Below the pieces are notes generated by a model that saw only the letters and a program-made list of their open reading frames with translations, was not told the DNA's origin and did no database searches. Positions 54,888 to 64,000 of a stretch of DNA of 64,000 nucleotides are shown in pieces. The position numbers were made by a program, and so were the translations under genes. Each line of letters starts with the position of its first letter. Position 1 is the first letter of the stretch. The DNA comes from Campylobacteraceae bacterium. Lineage in GTDB: Bacteria; Campylobacterota; Campylobacteria; Campylobacterales; Campylobacteraceae. The stretch spans positions 1 through 64,000 of the forward strand of contig JAAYPR010000012.1 of NCBI GenBank assembly GCA_012519705.1, read 5' to 3'.

Positions 54888-55464
54888 TCGTCATTGCGAG
54901 TTTGTGAAACAAACGAAGCGTCTGCAGCGAAGCGTCTCGGCAGTTACGAGCGTAGCGAAGTAAAATCCATCAAATAAAATCATAAAGAATTTATAAGATT
55001 TCAACTTAAGTAAATTCCTATCTATAAATTTGCAAAAGAAAAAATCTTAAATTTACTTTAAAATTTTTAAAACTGGATTGCCACGATTTTCTACGAAAAT
55101 CTCGCAATGACGAGGTTAGTGGATATGTTATTATAAGAAATTTATAAAACCAAATAAAACCAAATTTTCTAAAATAAAATCTTAAACCTAAATTTACCAA
55201 AACTACCAGAGTCGTCATTTAAAAAGCAAAACAACACCAAATCCACCAGAGTCGTCATTGCGAGTTTGTGAAACAAACGAAGCGTCTCGACAGTTACGAG
55301 CGTAGCGAAGTAAAATCCATTAAGTGAAACTTTAAAAAAGTTATAAGATTTTTATTTAAGTAAATTCTCATCTATAAATTTGCAAAATAAAAAACCTTAA
55401 ATTTAACTCAAAACTTTATTTAAATGGATTGCCACGATTTTCTACGGAAATCTCGCAATGACGT
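54888..55464. repeat. Second cluster of palindromic repeats, duplicated as a block
   Basis: The block at about 54888-55112 is repeated with changes at about 55249-55464. Each holds a long plus-oriented unit (CGTCATTGCGAGTTTGTGAA ... AGCGAAGTAAAATCCA) and then a reverse unit GGATTGCCACG ... CTCGCAATGACG. The phrases AAGTAAATTCYYATCTATAA and TTTGCAAAA are also repeated between. The first copy has an extra GTCTGCAGCGAAGC. I see no gene between holA and rpsF. Confidence 0.8.
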
Positions 55465-55567
55465 GTATAGTAAAGCACAGATGTAAACAATGTAAAAACT
55501 ACACCACAAAAGCAAGCTTTAAGCAAAATTATAGTAATATCATCGTTTGCTTTTATGCAAAATCCTT

Positions 55568-55596
55568 GCTTGTGTCCTAAATTTAGTGACATAAGC
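55568..55596 (+). promoter_or_regulatory. Hairpin in the rpsF leader
   Basis: GCTTGTGTCCTAAA and TTTAGTGACATAAGC pair almost fully, with one G-U type pair and one bulged base. The hairpin ends 24 bases before the rpsF ATG. S6 and S18 are known to bind their own leader in many bacteria; the conserved CCG loop of that motif is not evident here. Confidence 0.4.
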
Positions 55597-55618
55597 TAGA
55601 AAACCACAAGGAGATTCA

Positions 55619-56032
55619 ATGAAACATTACGAGGTACTTTTCATCTTAAAGCCAACGCTTACAGAAGATGAGATAAAAACAGGCGTTGATTTCGTTAAAG
55701 AAGTCATTACAAAAAATGGAGGCGAAGTAGCTTCTGTTATCGAAATGGGTGCAAGAAAACTAGCATATCCTATCAAAAAATTTGAAAGAGGAATATACTA
55801 TGTTATTTACTTCACAGCACCAACACAACTAATTGAAGAACTAGTTAGAAACATTAGATATAATGAAAATATCATTAGATTCCTAACAGTTAAATATGAA
55901 AATAAAAAAGAAATTGCAGCTTGGGAAAAACTAAGCAAGGGCATCAAATTCTCACCAGCTAAAAAAGAGAGACGCCCAAGAAGACCAAGAGAAGAAGCAA
56001 CAGAGCAAACCGAAGAAGAATCAGAAGAATAA
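55619..56032 (+). CDS. rpsF: 30S ribosomal protein S6
   Basis: The 137-residue protein begins [18 protein letters not shown] and has [22 protein letters not shown], standard S6 features. It ends in an acidic, lysine/arginine-mixed tail ([12 protein letters not shown]), longer than in E. coli's core. AAGGAG precedes the ATG. ssb starts 11 bases after it. Confidence 0.96.
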   Translation: MKHYEVLFILKPTLTEDEIKTGVDFVKEVITKNGGEVASVIEMGARKLAYPIKKFERGIYYVIYFTAPTQLIEELVRNIRYNENIIRFLTVKYENKKEIAAWEKLSKGIKFSPAKKERRPRRPREEATEQTEEESEE

Positions 56033-56043
56033 AAGGATAAGCG

Positions 56044-56667
56044 ATGTTTAACAAAGTAATATTAGTCGGCAACTTAACAAGAGATATAGAGTTGAGATAT
56101 CTCGGAAGTGGCTCAGCTTTGGCAAATACAGCGATAGCAACAAATAGACGCTTTACTGTAAATGGCGAGAAAAAAGAGGAAGTTTGCTTTATAGATATTA
56201 CTTTTTGGGGAAGAACCGCAGAAATCGCGAACCAATACCTTAAAAAAGGTAGCAAAGTGCTTATAGAAGGAAGGCTTAAATTTGACCAGTGGCAAGACCA
56301 AAATGGACAAAACCGCTCAAAGCATAGCGTAACAGTTGAAACTATGCAGATGCTAGGCGAAGCTACTCAAGGCGGAATGCAAGGTGGTGGAATGGGACAG
56401 AGTAGAAATTTCCAGTCTAACCAAAGCCAGCAAAACTACAACCAACAAAGCTATGGCGGAAATAGTTACGGTAGCAACAGCTATGGCGGAGATAGTAGCT
56501 ATGGTAGCAGTGCTAATTATGGTGGAAGCAACCAAGGTTATAGCCAACAACAAAAGTCAAATTTTCAAGATAACTACGACAACTACAGCGACTACGATGG
56601 ATATAATGAAGAAATTCCAGAAATTGATGTAGATGCTGATATGAACGACGAAGAGTTGCCGTTTTAA
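56044..56667 (+). CDS. ssb: Single-stranded DNA-binding protein
   Basis: The 207-residue protein has the OB-fold domain [19 protein letters not shown] ... RRF ... INFWG-like [12 protein letters not shown] (1-110). A long Q/G/S/Y-rich linker (about 120-190) and the conserved acidic tip DEELPF follow, the latter docking repair proteins. The linker is strikingly repetitive ([14 protein letters not shown]). It sits in the usual rpsF-ssb-rpsR operon. Confidence 0.97.
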   Translation: MFNKVILVGNLTRDIELRYLGSGSALANTAIATNRRFTVNGEKKEEVCFIDITFWGRTAEIANQYLKKGSKVLIEGRLKFDQWQDQNGQNRSKHSVTVETMQMLGEATQGGMQGGGMGQSRNFQSNQSQQNYNQQSYGGNSYGSNSYGGDSSYGSSANYGGSNQGYSQQQKSNFQDNYDNYSDYDGYNEEIPEIDVDADMNDEELPF

Positions 56668-56681
56668 GAAAGGAAATTAAT

Positions 56682-56942
56682 ATGTCAGAAAAAAGAAAAT
56701 ACGCAAGAAAATATTGTAGATACACAGAAGCAAAGATTGAGTTTATAGATTATAAAGATACAACTCTTTTAAAATACTGCCTATCAGAGCGTTTTAAAAT
56801 TATGCCAAGACGCCTAACAGGAACTTCAAAAAAATATCAAGAGATGGTTGAAAAAGCTATCAAAAGAGCAAGACACGCAGCTCTTATACCATACGTGGTA
56901 GATAGAGATGATGTGGTTGCAAATCCATTTGAAATTCTATAA
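56682..56942 (+). CDS. rpsR: 30S ribosomal protein S18
   Basis: The 86-residue basic protein has [20 protein letters not shown] and [20 protein letters not shown], typical of S18. It follows ssb by 14 bases and is closed by a strong terminator. In C. jejuni lon follows rpsR; here lon is about 17 kb away on the other strand. Confidence 0.97.
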   Translation: MSEKRKYARKYCRYTEAKIEFIDYKDTTLLKYCLSERFKIMPRRLTGTSKKYQEMVEKAIKRARHAALIPYVVDRDDVVANPFEIL

Positions 56943-56958
56943 TTCTAAGGATGTTATT

Positions 56959-56993
56959 AAATTCTATAAAACAAGCTCTGTTTTATAGAATTT
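56959..56993 (+). terminator. Rho-independent terminator after rpsR
   Basis: AAATTCTATAAAAC pairs over 14 bases with GTTTTATAGAATTT, with a 7-base loop and a T-rich tail. It lies 16 bases beyond the rpsR stop. Confidence 0.8.
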
Positions 56994-57073
56994 TCTTATT
57001 TCAAAACGTTACCATATGAAAACTTTTTTTAAGTATCATATGATGATTTAAATTTTTTACAAAGGACTTATGA

Positions 57074-58096
<1,023 letters not shown>

Positions 58097-58098
58097 TC

Positions 58099-59292
58099 TT
58101 GGCAAAAACTACCAAAAAAAAAGTAGCAAAAAGCAGTAGTGCAAAAGCTACTAAAAGAAAACCTAGACAATCCAAAAAGAGCGGAACTCTAAAAGAGAGG
58201 CTCCGCTCTTTTAAAATCCTACTTTTAATAACCCTTTGCTTCAGTGCTGGATTTTTATCCTACGGCGTGCTTGACAACATCTTTAGTGAAGAAAAAATAG
58301 AACTTACTAAAATTGAATCCAAAAAAGAGATTAAAAAAGATATTAAAAAAGAACCCGCCCCTATAGAAGAAAAAACTAGAACAATAAAAGAAGAAATGAT
58401 TTCAATAGATGATTTATTAAGCAAAAAAATAACTGAATCTATAGAGGAAAAACTACTTATCTTAGAAGAGAATTTAACACTTTTACCAGATGAGAAAGTC
58501 ACACTTAAAGAAGAAGAGAATTTAACAGAAGAGATTGCTGTTTTTAAGCAAGACGAGAGTGTGTTGTTTAAAGAGAGCTATCTTTTTAAAGATGATTTTT
58601 CTCTTAAAGATGGAGTTTTCAAAAAGGGCTTAATTAAAGGCGAAAAGCCAAAATTAGCTATTATAATCGATGATGTCTATAAAAAAAGTGATTTAAGAAA
58701 TATAAATAGCACAAATTTAAAGCTTACCCCGTCCATTTTTCCGCCTAGTAAAAGCACGCCAAACACCCAAAACTTAGCTAAATCAGCTAAGTTTTATATG
58801 ATTCATCTGCCTCTTGAGGCACAAAACTACAGCGACCGCCTAAGAGCTTTAAAAACTACAGATAACTACGCTACTATGGATAAATTTATAAAAGATATAA
58901 GAGTTAAATTTCCAGATGCTAGGTTTGTAAACAACCATACAGGCTCTAAATTTACAGCAGACGAAAAAGCTATGGAAAATCTCTACATTGCACTTGAAAG
59001 ATACGGTTTTATCTTTGTGGACTCTAAAACTATCGCCTCATCAAAAGCTAAAGAAGCTGCTAAAAAAAGCGGACATCGCTACATCACAAGAGATGTTTTT
59101 TTAGATAATGAAAACAGCGTTAGAGCCGTAAAAACCCAGCTTCAAAAAGCTGTAAATATCGCTAAAGATAGAGGTTATGCTATCGCCATCGGGCATCCAA
59201 AAGATGCTACTTTTAAAGCCTTAAAAGATAGCGATGAGATTTTAAAAGATGTTGAAGTTGTGTATTTGAAAGATATTTATGAGTATTATTGA
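58099..59292 (+). CDS. Divergent polysaccharide deacetylase-like periplasmic protein
   Basis: The 397-residue protein has a very basic N-terminus and one membrane segment (ILLLITLCFSAGFLSYGVL, about 39-57). A highly charged spacer is followed by a deacetylase-2-like domain. KLAIIIDDVYKKSDL near residue 187 and FVNNHTGSKFTADEKAM near 277 match the divergent polysaccharide deacetylase family, and GYAIAIGHPKDATF ends it. The domain is outside the inner membrane. The start is TTG 2 bases after the ilvC stop. It overlaps dprA by 14 bases. The substrate is unknown. Confidence 0.8.
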   Translation: MAKTTKKKVAKSSSAKATKRKPRQSKKSGTLKERLRSFKILLLITLCFSAGFLSYGVLDNIFSEEKIELTKIESKKEIKKDIKKEPAPIEEKTRTIKEEMISIDDLLSKKITESIEEKLLILEENLTLLPDEKVTLKEEENLTEEIAVFKQDESVLFKESYLFKDDFSLKDGVFKKGLIKGEKPKLAIIIDDVYKKSDLRNINSTNLKLTPSIFPPSKSTPNTQNLAKSAKFYMIHLPLEAQNYSDRLRALKTTDNYATMDKFIKDIRVKFPDARFVNNHTGSKFTADEKAMENLYIALERYGFIFVDSKTIASSKAKEAAKKSGHRYITRDVFLDNENSVRAVKTQLQKAVNIAKDRGYAIAIGHPKDATFKALKDSDEILKDVEVVYLKDIYEYY

Positions 59293-60049
59293 TATAAGCG
59301 AGTTTGAGCCACTTCAAAGAGTAGAAAACCCTCCAAAAAAACTCTACTATAAGGGAAATTTAAAGCTTTTAGAAAAAAGAAAAGTCTCAATTGTTGGCTC
59401 TAGGAAAATGACAATTTATACAAAAAACTTAGTTTTAAGTTTGGCAAATGAGCTTAAAAAGAGGGATATATGCGTTGTAAGCGGATGTGCGATAGGAGTG
59501 GACGCGGCAGCTCATAAAGGGGCTTTTCCAAATACAATAGCTGTTTTTGGAAATGGGCTTGATGAAATTTATCCAAAAACAAACTCAAAACTTATAAATG
59601 ACATTTACGAAAACTCACTTGCTCTAAGCGAGTATGAACCAAGCCAAAAAGCCTGGGGACAGCAGTTTTTAGAGAGAAACCGCATAGTTGTGGGGCTGAG
59701 TGAAGCTTTAGTTGTAGCTCAGGCAGATTTAAGAAGCGGCTCACTTCAAAGTGCAAGACTTGCAAGCGAGATGGGAATCCCAGTTTTTGTGTTTCCTCAC
59801 CGTATAAATGAGAGCAGGGGAACTAACGAACTCTTAGCCAAAGGCAAGGCGAGTTTAATAGATAATATAGAAGAGTTTGCAAATAGTTTTGTCAGTTTTG
59901 ATGAGATAAAAGTAGGCGATGAGTTTTTAGAGTTTGTGGAGAAAAACTCAAGTTTTGATGAAATTTGGGCTAAATTTGGGGATTTGGTTTATGAATACGA
60001 ACTTGACGGTAGAATAGAAATTTTAGGAACAAAGGTTTTGGTTAAATGA
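59279..60049 (+). CDS. dprA: DNA-processing protein DprA
   Basis: DprA loads RecA on incoming single strands during natural transformation. The 256-residue protein has the Rossmann core VSIVGSRKMTIYTK near residue 37 and VSGCAIGVDAAAHKGA near 64. NTIAVFGNGLDEIYP and FLERNRIVVGLSEALVVAQA follow. The C-terminal winged domain is short. Together with the pseudopilin genes it points to competence. Gene order ilvC-deacetylase-dprA-ruvX agrees with C. jejuni. Confidence 0.93.
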   Translation: MSIIDISEFEPLQRVENPPKKLYYKGNLKLLEKRKVSIVGSRKMTIYTKNLVLSLANELKKRDICVVSGCAIGVDAAAHKGAFPNTIAVFGNGLDEIYPKTNSKLINDIYENSLALSEYEPSQKAWGQQFLERNRIVVGLSEALVVAQADLRSGSLQSARLASEMGIPVFVFPHRINESRGTNELLAKGKASLIDNIEEFANSFVSFDEIKVGDEFLEFVEKNSSFDEIWAKFGDLVYEYELDGRIEILGTKVLVK

Positions 60050-60426
60050 TAGCTTCACTTGATATCGGACTTAAAAGAATTGGCATAGCTTTGGGCTATA
60101 AAAACGGCGTTGTAGTGCCGATAGATGCGGTTTTAAGAAAAAACAGAAACCAAGCGGCTAGGGATGTAAAGCAAGTTTTGGATGAATATAAGGTAACAAA
60201 GCTAGTTGTTGGCGTTCCGCTTGATGGAAGTAGTGAAGGCGAGATGAAAAGAAGGGTGACCCATTTTGTCTCTCTTTTGGAATTTGATGGCGAAGTTGTT
60301 TATATAGATGAGAGTTTTTCAAGTGTTGAAGCGAGTCATTTAGGCGTGGCAAATCAGCGTAAAAAAGATGGCAAACTTGATAGCCTTTCAGCGATGATAA
60401 TTTTACAAAGATATTTAGGGGTTTAA
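60046..60426 (+). CDS. ruvX: RuvX/YqgF family nuclease-fold protein
   Basis: The 126-residue protein has the RNase H-like start ASLDIGLKRIGIALGY and VVGVPLDGSSEGE. YIDESFSSVEAS and KDGKLDSLSAMIILQRYL complete the acidic residues of the YqgF/RuvX family, proposed to process 16S rRNA ends or Holliday junctions. It overlaps dprA by 4 bases and is convergent with queA, overlapping its stop by 4. Confidence 0.93.
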   Translation: MIASLDIGLKRIGIALGYKNGVVVPIDAVLRKNRNQAARDVKQVLDEYKVTKLVVGVPLDGSSEGEMKRRVTHFVSLLEFDGEVVYIDESFSSVEASHLGVANQRKKDGKLDSLSAMIILQRYLGV

Positions 60427-61439
60427 ATCACCAGCATCGCATCGCCGTAAGAGTAGAATTTATACTTTTTCTCAACTGCTACACGGTAAATTTCCATAGT
60501 TTTTTCATATCCGATAAACGAAGTTACTAGCATTATAAGAGTTGATTTTGGCAGATGGAAATTTGTTAAAAGATAGTTTTGTCTAATCGGCTTGTTTGCG
60601 TGGTTTAAAAAAAGCTTGCACTCCCCACTTAAACTCCCGCTTCTTGCATACTCCTCAACAACCCTAGTCACAGTTGTCCCAACGCCTAAAATAGGCTTAG
60701 AACTATCTAGAATTTCAGCTGTTTTTTGTGGCACACTAAAATACTCTGAGTGCATAGCGTGATCATTGATATTTTCACATTCAACTGGCTTGAAAGTTCC
60801 AGCTCCGATGTGGAGAGTTAGGTAGTGGATATCGTGAGTTTTTGCTAGAGTTTCCAGCATTTTGGGGCTAAAATGAAGCGAAGCAGTTGGAGCTGCAACC
60901 GCACCTAAGTTCTTAGCAAACACAGTTTGATACCAAATTTCATCATGTTTGTTATCATCTCTTTTTATATATGGCGGAAGTGGGATGTGTCCGATGCTTG
61001 ATAGAGTTTCAAAAAGTAAGTGAGTGTCTACCTGCTTACTATCTTTATAAAACTTCACAACTCTACTTCCATCATCTAAAAGTTTTGTAACTATAGCTTC
61101 CAAACCAGCGTCAAATTTAAGCTTTGTGCCAACCTTTACAGAACCTCTTATATAAACACTAAACTCATTTTCAGCTAGTGGACGGTTTAGCAGAAGCTCT
61201 ATTTTCCCGCCGGTTGATTTTATACCAAAAACTCTAGCTTTTACAACTTTTGTGTCATTAAAGATGATATCACAAGGTGGTAAAATTTCAGCTAACTCTC
61301 CAAATTTATGATGAGAAATTTTATCCCTAGCTCTATCATAAACCAGCAGATTTGCATCTTCTTTTGGAAGAGTTGGCTGTAGGGCTATGAGCTCTTTTGG
61401 TAAAAAGTAGTCATAGCTCTCTACTAAATCAAGATTCAT
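60423..61439 (-). CDS. queA: tRNA preQ1(34) S-adenosylmethionine ribosyltransferase-isomerase QueA
   Basis: QueA forms epoxyqueuosine on tRNA. From the chosen ATG the protein has 338 residues and begins with SYDYFLPKELIA, the normal start. DIIFNDTKVVKARVFG, AAPTASLHFSP and TLHIGAGTFKPV are family hallmarks, with NFHLPKSTLIMLVTSF near the end. An upstream TTG (61454) and ATG (61451) would add 4-5 residues; the ATG at 61439 aligns best with relatives. It lies just inside the end of tatC. Confidence 0.93.
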   Translation of the reverse strand: MNLDLVESYDYFLPKELIALQPTLPKEDANLLVYDRARDKISHHKFGELAEILPPCDIIFNDTKVVKARVFGIKSTGGKIELLLNRPLAENEFSVYIRGSVKVGTKLKFDAGLEAIVTKLLDDGSRVVKFYKDSKQVDTHLLFETLSSIGHIPLPPYIKRDDNKHDEIWYQTVFAKNLGAVAAPTASLHFSPKMLETLAKTHDIHYLTLHIGAGTFKPVECENINDHAMHSEYFSVPQKTAEILDSSKPILGVGTTVTRVVEEYARSGSLSGECKLFLNHANKPIRQNYLLTNFHLPKSTLIMLVTSFIGYEKTMEIYRVAVEKKYKFYSYGDAMLVI

Positions 61440-62169
61440 CTTCTTCGTCATCAAAGAGTGGTTTTGCTGGGTTTACAGCTCTTGCGATATAGATAGAACC
61501 AGCGTAAAGTATAACCAAAGGCACACCTAGCATAAACTGACTTATAACATCTGGCGGAGTCATAATAGCCGCAAAAGTAAAGATTATAACTATCGCGTAT
61601 CTAAAAAAGCCTTTTAAATCCTCATCTGTTACAAGCCCAATCAAAGCTAGAAAATAGGTAAAAATTGGAAGTTCAAAGCTTATACCAAAAGCTAAAATCA
61701 GCTTTATGAAAAACCCCACATATTCGCCAATTTTAGGCATAGCGGTAAATGTCCCATCGCCGAAATTTATCAAAAAGTTAAAAGCAAGTGGAAGAACCAA
61801 ATAGTAGCAAAATGAAGCTCCTATTAAAAACATTATTGTCGTTCCAGCTACAAAAGGCTTAACGTATTTTTTCTCACTATCATAAAGCCCAGGTGCAACA
61901 AACTGCCAAATTTGATAAAAAATCACTGGCAAAGCTAGGATAAAACCAGCAAACATTGAGACTTTTAAAGCCATAAAAAAGCCTTCTGCTGGGTGAGTAA
62001 AGATAACTTCACTAGTAGCTGGAAGAGCGTTATTTAGCGGTGCTAGGATGAAGTCTAAAATATCTTGCCATATCAAAAAGCAAAGCCCAAAGCCAACTAC
62101 AGCGGCTACAACTGAAATAACAAGTCTTTTTCTAAGCTCTACAATATGCGGGACTATCTCTTCAAACAT
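61429..62169 (-). CDS. tatC: Twin-arginine translocase subunit TatC
   Basis: TatC recognises twin-arginine signal peptides at the inner membrane. The 246-residue protein has six hydrophobic segments and the start HIVELRKRLVISV. FTHPAEGFFMALKVSMFAGF and the FELPIF segment follow, with VITPPD-like AIMTPPDVISQ near the end. It overlaps tatB by 8 bases. A tatA gene is not in the window. Confidence 0.96.
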   Translation of the reverse strand: MFEEIVPHIVELRKRLVISVVAAVVGFGLCFLIWQDILDFILAPLNNALPATSEVIFTHPAEGFFMALKVSMFAGFILALPVIFYQIWQFVAPGLYDSEKKYVKPFVAGTTIMFLIGASFCYYLVLPLAFNFLINFGDGTFTAMPKIGEYVGFFIKLILAFGISFELPIFTYFLALIGLVTDEDLKGFFRYAIVIIFTFAAIMTPPDVISQFMLGVPLVILYAGSIYIARAVNPAKPLFDDEEDES

Positions 62170-62629
62170 TATCTACGCCTTTATCATCTTCATTTTTATT
62201 CTCATCTGCTGGGCTGCTTTTTTCAGCCTTATCGTCTTTAAAAACAGCATCTTTTATCTCGTTTTTTATAGTAGCACTTGGGTTTTTTAGAGCCTCAGCT
62301 CCTTTTTTGATATCGCCAAGGCTTAAATTTAGAGCATCTTTTGTCTCATTTACTCCGCTTTTTATCTCCTCAAGCTCATCGAAAGTTAGTTTTTTCCTAA
62401 CATCTGTTTTTGTTTTTTCAATGCTCTCTTTATATTTTTTCGCATCTTCTTTTAGCTCAGCGATTCTTAGCTCTTGCTCAAAACCTGACTTTGCATCATT
62501 TATAGTTTTCTTAAAAAGTTTCATAAATCTTGCTATATCAACCATCGCTTGAGGCAGTTTTTCAGGCCCTAAGGCGATAACAGCGACAATGGCTATAACA
62601 AGCATTTCTGGAAAGCTTATACCAAACAT
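62162..62629 (-). CDS. tatB: Twin-arginine translocase subunit TatB
   Basis: The 155-residue protein has one N-terminal membrane helix with FGISFPEMLVIAIVAVIALG and then PEKLPQAMVDIARFMK, the TatB pattern of a glutamate in the helix and an amphipathic helix. A long charged, helical tail follows, longer than in TatA. AGGAC precedes the ATG. It is translationally coupled to tatC. Confidence 0.92.
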   Translation of the reverse strand: MFGISFPEMLVIAIVAVIALGPEKLPQAMVDIARFMKLFKKTINDAKSGFEQELRIAELKEDAKKYKESIEKTKTDVRKKLTFDELEEIKSGVNETKDALNLSLGDIKKGAEALKNPSATIKNEIKDAVFKDDKAEKSSPADENKNEDDKGVDNV

Positions 62630-62677
62630 TTTTTGTCCTAAAATTTTATTTTAATCTAGCATTTTACTAGATTTTCT

Positions 62678-63727
62678 TTAATTTCTAGTAAAGTCATCGC
62701 TAATAAATAGAACTATCTCATCGCTTAAGAGAAAATTTCTGTTGTAAAAAGTCTCATTTTTAAACTCTAGTTTTTCTTCAACTACTAAAATCTTAGCTTT
62801 TTTAAGCTCACTTTCATTTAAAAGCCCAGCATTTACGCCCACACATGACCTAAAACCTAGAAAAAGCCTCTCTAGTTTTAACTCTTCTTTTGTTAGTTCT
62901 TCTACTTTTCTAAATAGCGGGTTTTTAATATACTCTTTGATAGACTCATGGGCGTAGTAGCGTCTGCTAGTATCAAATCCAACCGAGTAAGCTCCAAGTC
63001 CAAGATAGTTTTTTCCCTCCCAGTAGGCGAGATTGTGCTTACAAACTCTACCAAAATTTGAAATTTCATACTGTTTAAAGCCAGCATTTTCTAGCTCACT
63101 AAACAAAAACCTAGCGTTATCCACATCATCATTTAAATACTCAAATTTATTTTCAAAAGGGGTATTTTCTTCAAGTATCAAAGAGTAAGCACTTATGTGA
63201 GTTAGTTCTAGCTCTTTTAAATTTGCTATTTCGCTTAGAAGCAGCTTTCTATCATCAAATTTAGTTGAGTAGATGATATCTAAGTTTATATTTTCAAACC
63301 CAGCTTTTTTAGCATTTTCCACAGCTTTTTTAGTGTGGGTAGCGTTGTGGTTCCTGTCTAAAAGCTTTAGTTTTTCATCGTTAAAACTTTGCGTTCCAAA
63401 ACTAACTCTATTTACACCGTAACTTTTCATCTTTAAAAGCCATTTTAAGTTCGCAGAGTTTGGGTTTGCTTCGGTTGTGATTTCTGTATTTTCATCTATA
63501 AATTGGCTAAGCTTAGTAAAAATTTCCTCGTAAAAGTTGGCATTTATAGAACTTGGAGTGCCACCACCTATAAAAATGGTTTTTATATTACTAAGCTTAG
63601 CGTTATCTATCTCTAAACTCAAAGCTTCAAAATAACTTTTAACTAAATCAAAACTATCAGCACTTGAACCAAAGGCACAATATGGGCATTTGGAAGTGCA
63701 AAATGGGATATGGATATAAATATGCAA
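62678..63727 (-). CDS. hemW: Heme chaperone HemW (HemN-like radical SAM)
   Basis: The protein has the radical SAM cluster CTSKCPYCAFGS without the fourth cysteine that true oxygen-independent coproporphyrinogen oxidase has. This points to HemW, a heme-binding chaperone, rather than HemN. FIGGGTPSSI, RVSFGTQSFND and HNLAYWEGKNYLGLGAYSVG are family features. I prefer the TTG at 63727, because a TATAAT lies at 63758-63763 and would start the transcript after the more distant GTG (63793, 22 residues longer). Relatives also begin just before YIHIPFC. Confidence 0.85.
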   Translation of the reverse strand: MHIYIHIPFCTSKCPYCAFGSSADSFDLVKSYFEALSLEIDNAKLSNIKTIFIGGGTPSSINANFYEEIFTKLSQFIDENTEITTEANPNSANLKWLLKMKSYGVNRVSFGTQSFNDEKLKLLDRNHNATHTKKAVENAKKAGFENINLDIIYSTKFDDRKLLLSEIANLKELELTHISAYSLILEENTPFENKFEYLNDDVDNARFLFSELENAGFKQYEISNFGRVCKHNLAYWEGKNYLGLGAYSVGFDTSRRYYAHESIKEYIKNPLFRKVEELTKEELKLERLFLGFRSCVGVNAGLLNESELKKAKILVVEEKLEFKNETFYNRNFLLSDEIVLFISDDFTRN

Positions 63728-63757
63728 ACTCTTACTTTCAAATTTAAATTTCAAAGT

Positions 63758-63763
63758 ATTATA
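63758..63763 (-). promoter_or_regulatory. -10 box for hemW
   Basis: TATAAT on the minus strand in GAATATAATACTTTG, about 30 bases before the TTG start. It lies inside the longer open frame, which argues for the shorter start. Confidence 0.5.
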
Positions 63764-63838
63764 TTCATATAACTTAAATTTTACATTTATCACTTTTTAA
63801 AGCGAGTTTTGATAAAATGCAAGCTTTTAAGGAAATAT

Positions 63839-64000
63839 ATGGAACAAAAGAATTATAGACCAAATGTTGGGGCGATTATTTTATCCCACACTTATCCTTT
63901 TGAAACTAAGATTTTTTTAGCAAGAAGGTCTGATATAGCAGATGCTTGGCAGTTTCCACAAGGTGGGATTGACAAAGGCGAAACGCCTAAAATGGCACTT
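63839..64000 (+). CDS. rppH: RNA pyrophosphohydrolase RppH (first 54 codons; runs off the window)
   Basis: The frame begins [17 protein letters not shown] and reaches [15 protein letters not shown] at the window edge, the opening of the Nudix box. RppH removes pyrophosphate from mRNA 5' ends to start decay. TAAGGAAA precedes the ATG. It is divergent from hemW, an order also known from C. jejuni. The remainder, including the rest of the Nudix motif, is outside the window. Confidence 0.88.
   Translation, partial: MEQKNYRPNVGAIILSHTYPFETKIFLARRSDIADAWQFPQGGIDKGETPKMAL

Noticed and set aside
54827-55618. tRNA or small RNA gene between holA and rpsF
   Set aside because: No cloverleaf or conserved T-loop sequence was seen. 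The stretch is explained by palindromic repeats and AT-rich spacer.
56384-56632. Alternative frame inside ssb
   Set aside because: It follows from the repetitive Gly/Ser/Tyr linker codons and overlaps a certain gene entirely.

Overview
The window looks like chromosomal DNA of a Campylobacter-like epsilonproteobacterium. The DNA is AT-rich (roughly one third G+C by eye), coding density is high, and gene order matches what I recall of Campylobacter jejuni in several blocks: pepF-SspB-like-uvrD-truB-ispE-smpB-thioredoxin-clpS-clpA, metK/lnt/yajC-secD-secF-leuS-lptE-folC-M23-mfd-DUF815, rpmB/rpe/dnaQ, lon-bamD-proC-pseudopilins, rnr-holA, rpsF-ssb-rpsR, ilvC-deacetylase-dprA-ruvX and queA-tatC-tatB-hemW-rppH. 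No rRNA, tRNA or CRISPR array was found. Two genes expected from that gene order are missing from their usual sites: csrA (between truB and ispE) and fliW (between bamD and proC). The two products work together in flagellin control, so their joint absence suggests a lineage that has lost flagella. This is inference; an Aer/CetB-like PAS protein is nevertheless present.

Layout. 1-658: end of an IS1595-type transposase, then a gene-free stretch of decayed palindromic repeats. 659-10056 (minus strand): protein quality control (ClpA, ClpS, SmpB, a probable SspB-like adaptor), a thioredoxin lipoprotein, IspE, TruB, a UvrD-type helicase and oligoendopeptidase F. 10165-13198 (minus): two tandem solute-binding proteins without a transporter, and SstT. 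13378-16717: MetK, a PIN toxin-antitoxin pair whose toxin is frameshifted in an A8 tract, and Lnt. 16690-29190 (plus): YajC-SecDF, a small membrane protein, LeuS, LptE, FolC, an M23 peptidase, Mfd, a DUF815 ATPase and a degenerate HhH glycosylase. 29187-33532 (minus): SulP transporter, alanine racemase, a DnaQ-type exonuclease and Rpe. 33700-41341: L28, K+ channel, ArgJ, an unknown helical protein, PAS protein, Lon, BamD and ProC.

41447-51770 is the most unusual part. Three pseudopilin-like genes and hpf are followed by 600 bp of dense palindromic repeats. Next comes a leader with two tandem copies of a two-hairpin RNA-like element that differ by compensatory changes, and then a 1,902-residue secreted protein of unknown function. 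An intact PIN toxin-antitoxin cassette follows, lying between 46-bp direct repeats. From 51919 to the end lie RNase R, HolA, a second repeat cluster, rpsF-ssb-rpsR, IlvC, a periplasmic deacetylase-like protein, DprA, RuvX, QueA, the TatBC translocase, HemW and the first 54 codons of RppH.

The best candidates for something undescribed are the leader-plus-giant-protein locus, possibly linked to the upstream pseudopilins as an exported or pilus-tip-like system, and the two related toxin-antitoxin cassettes that share an IMKFAG-type antitoxin.
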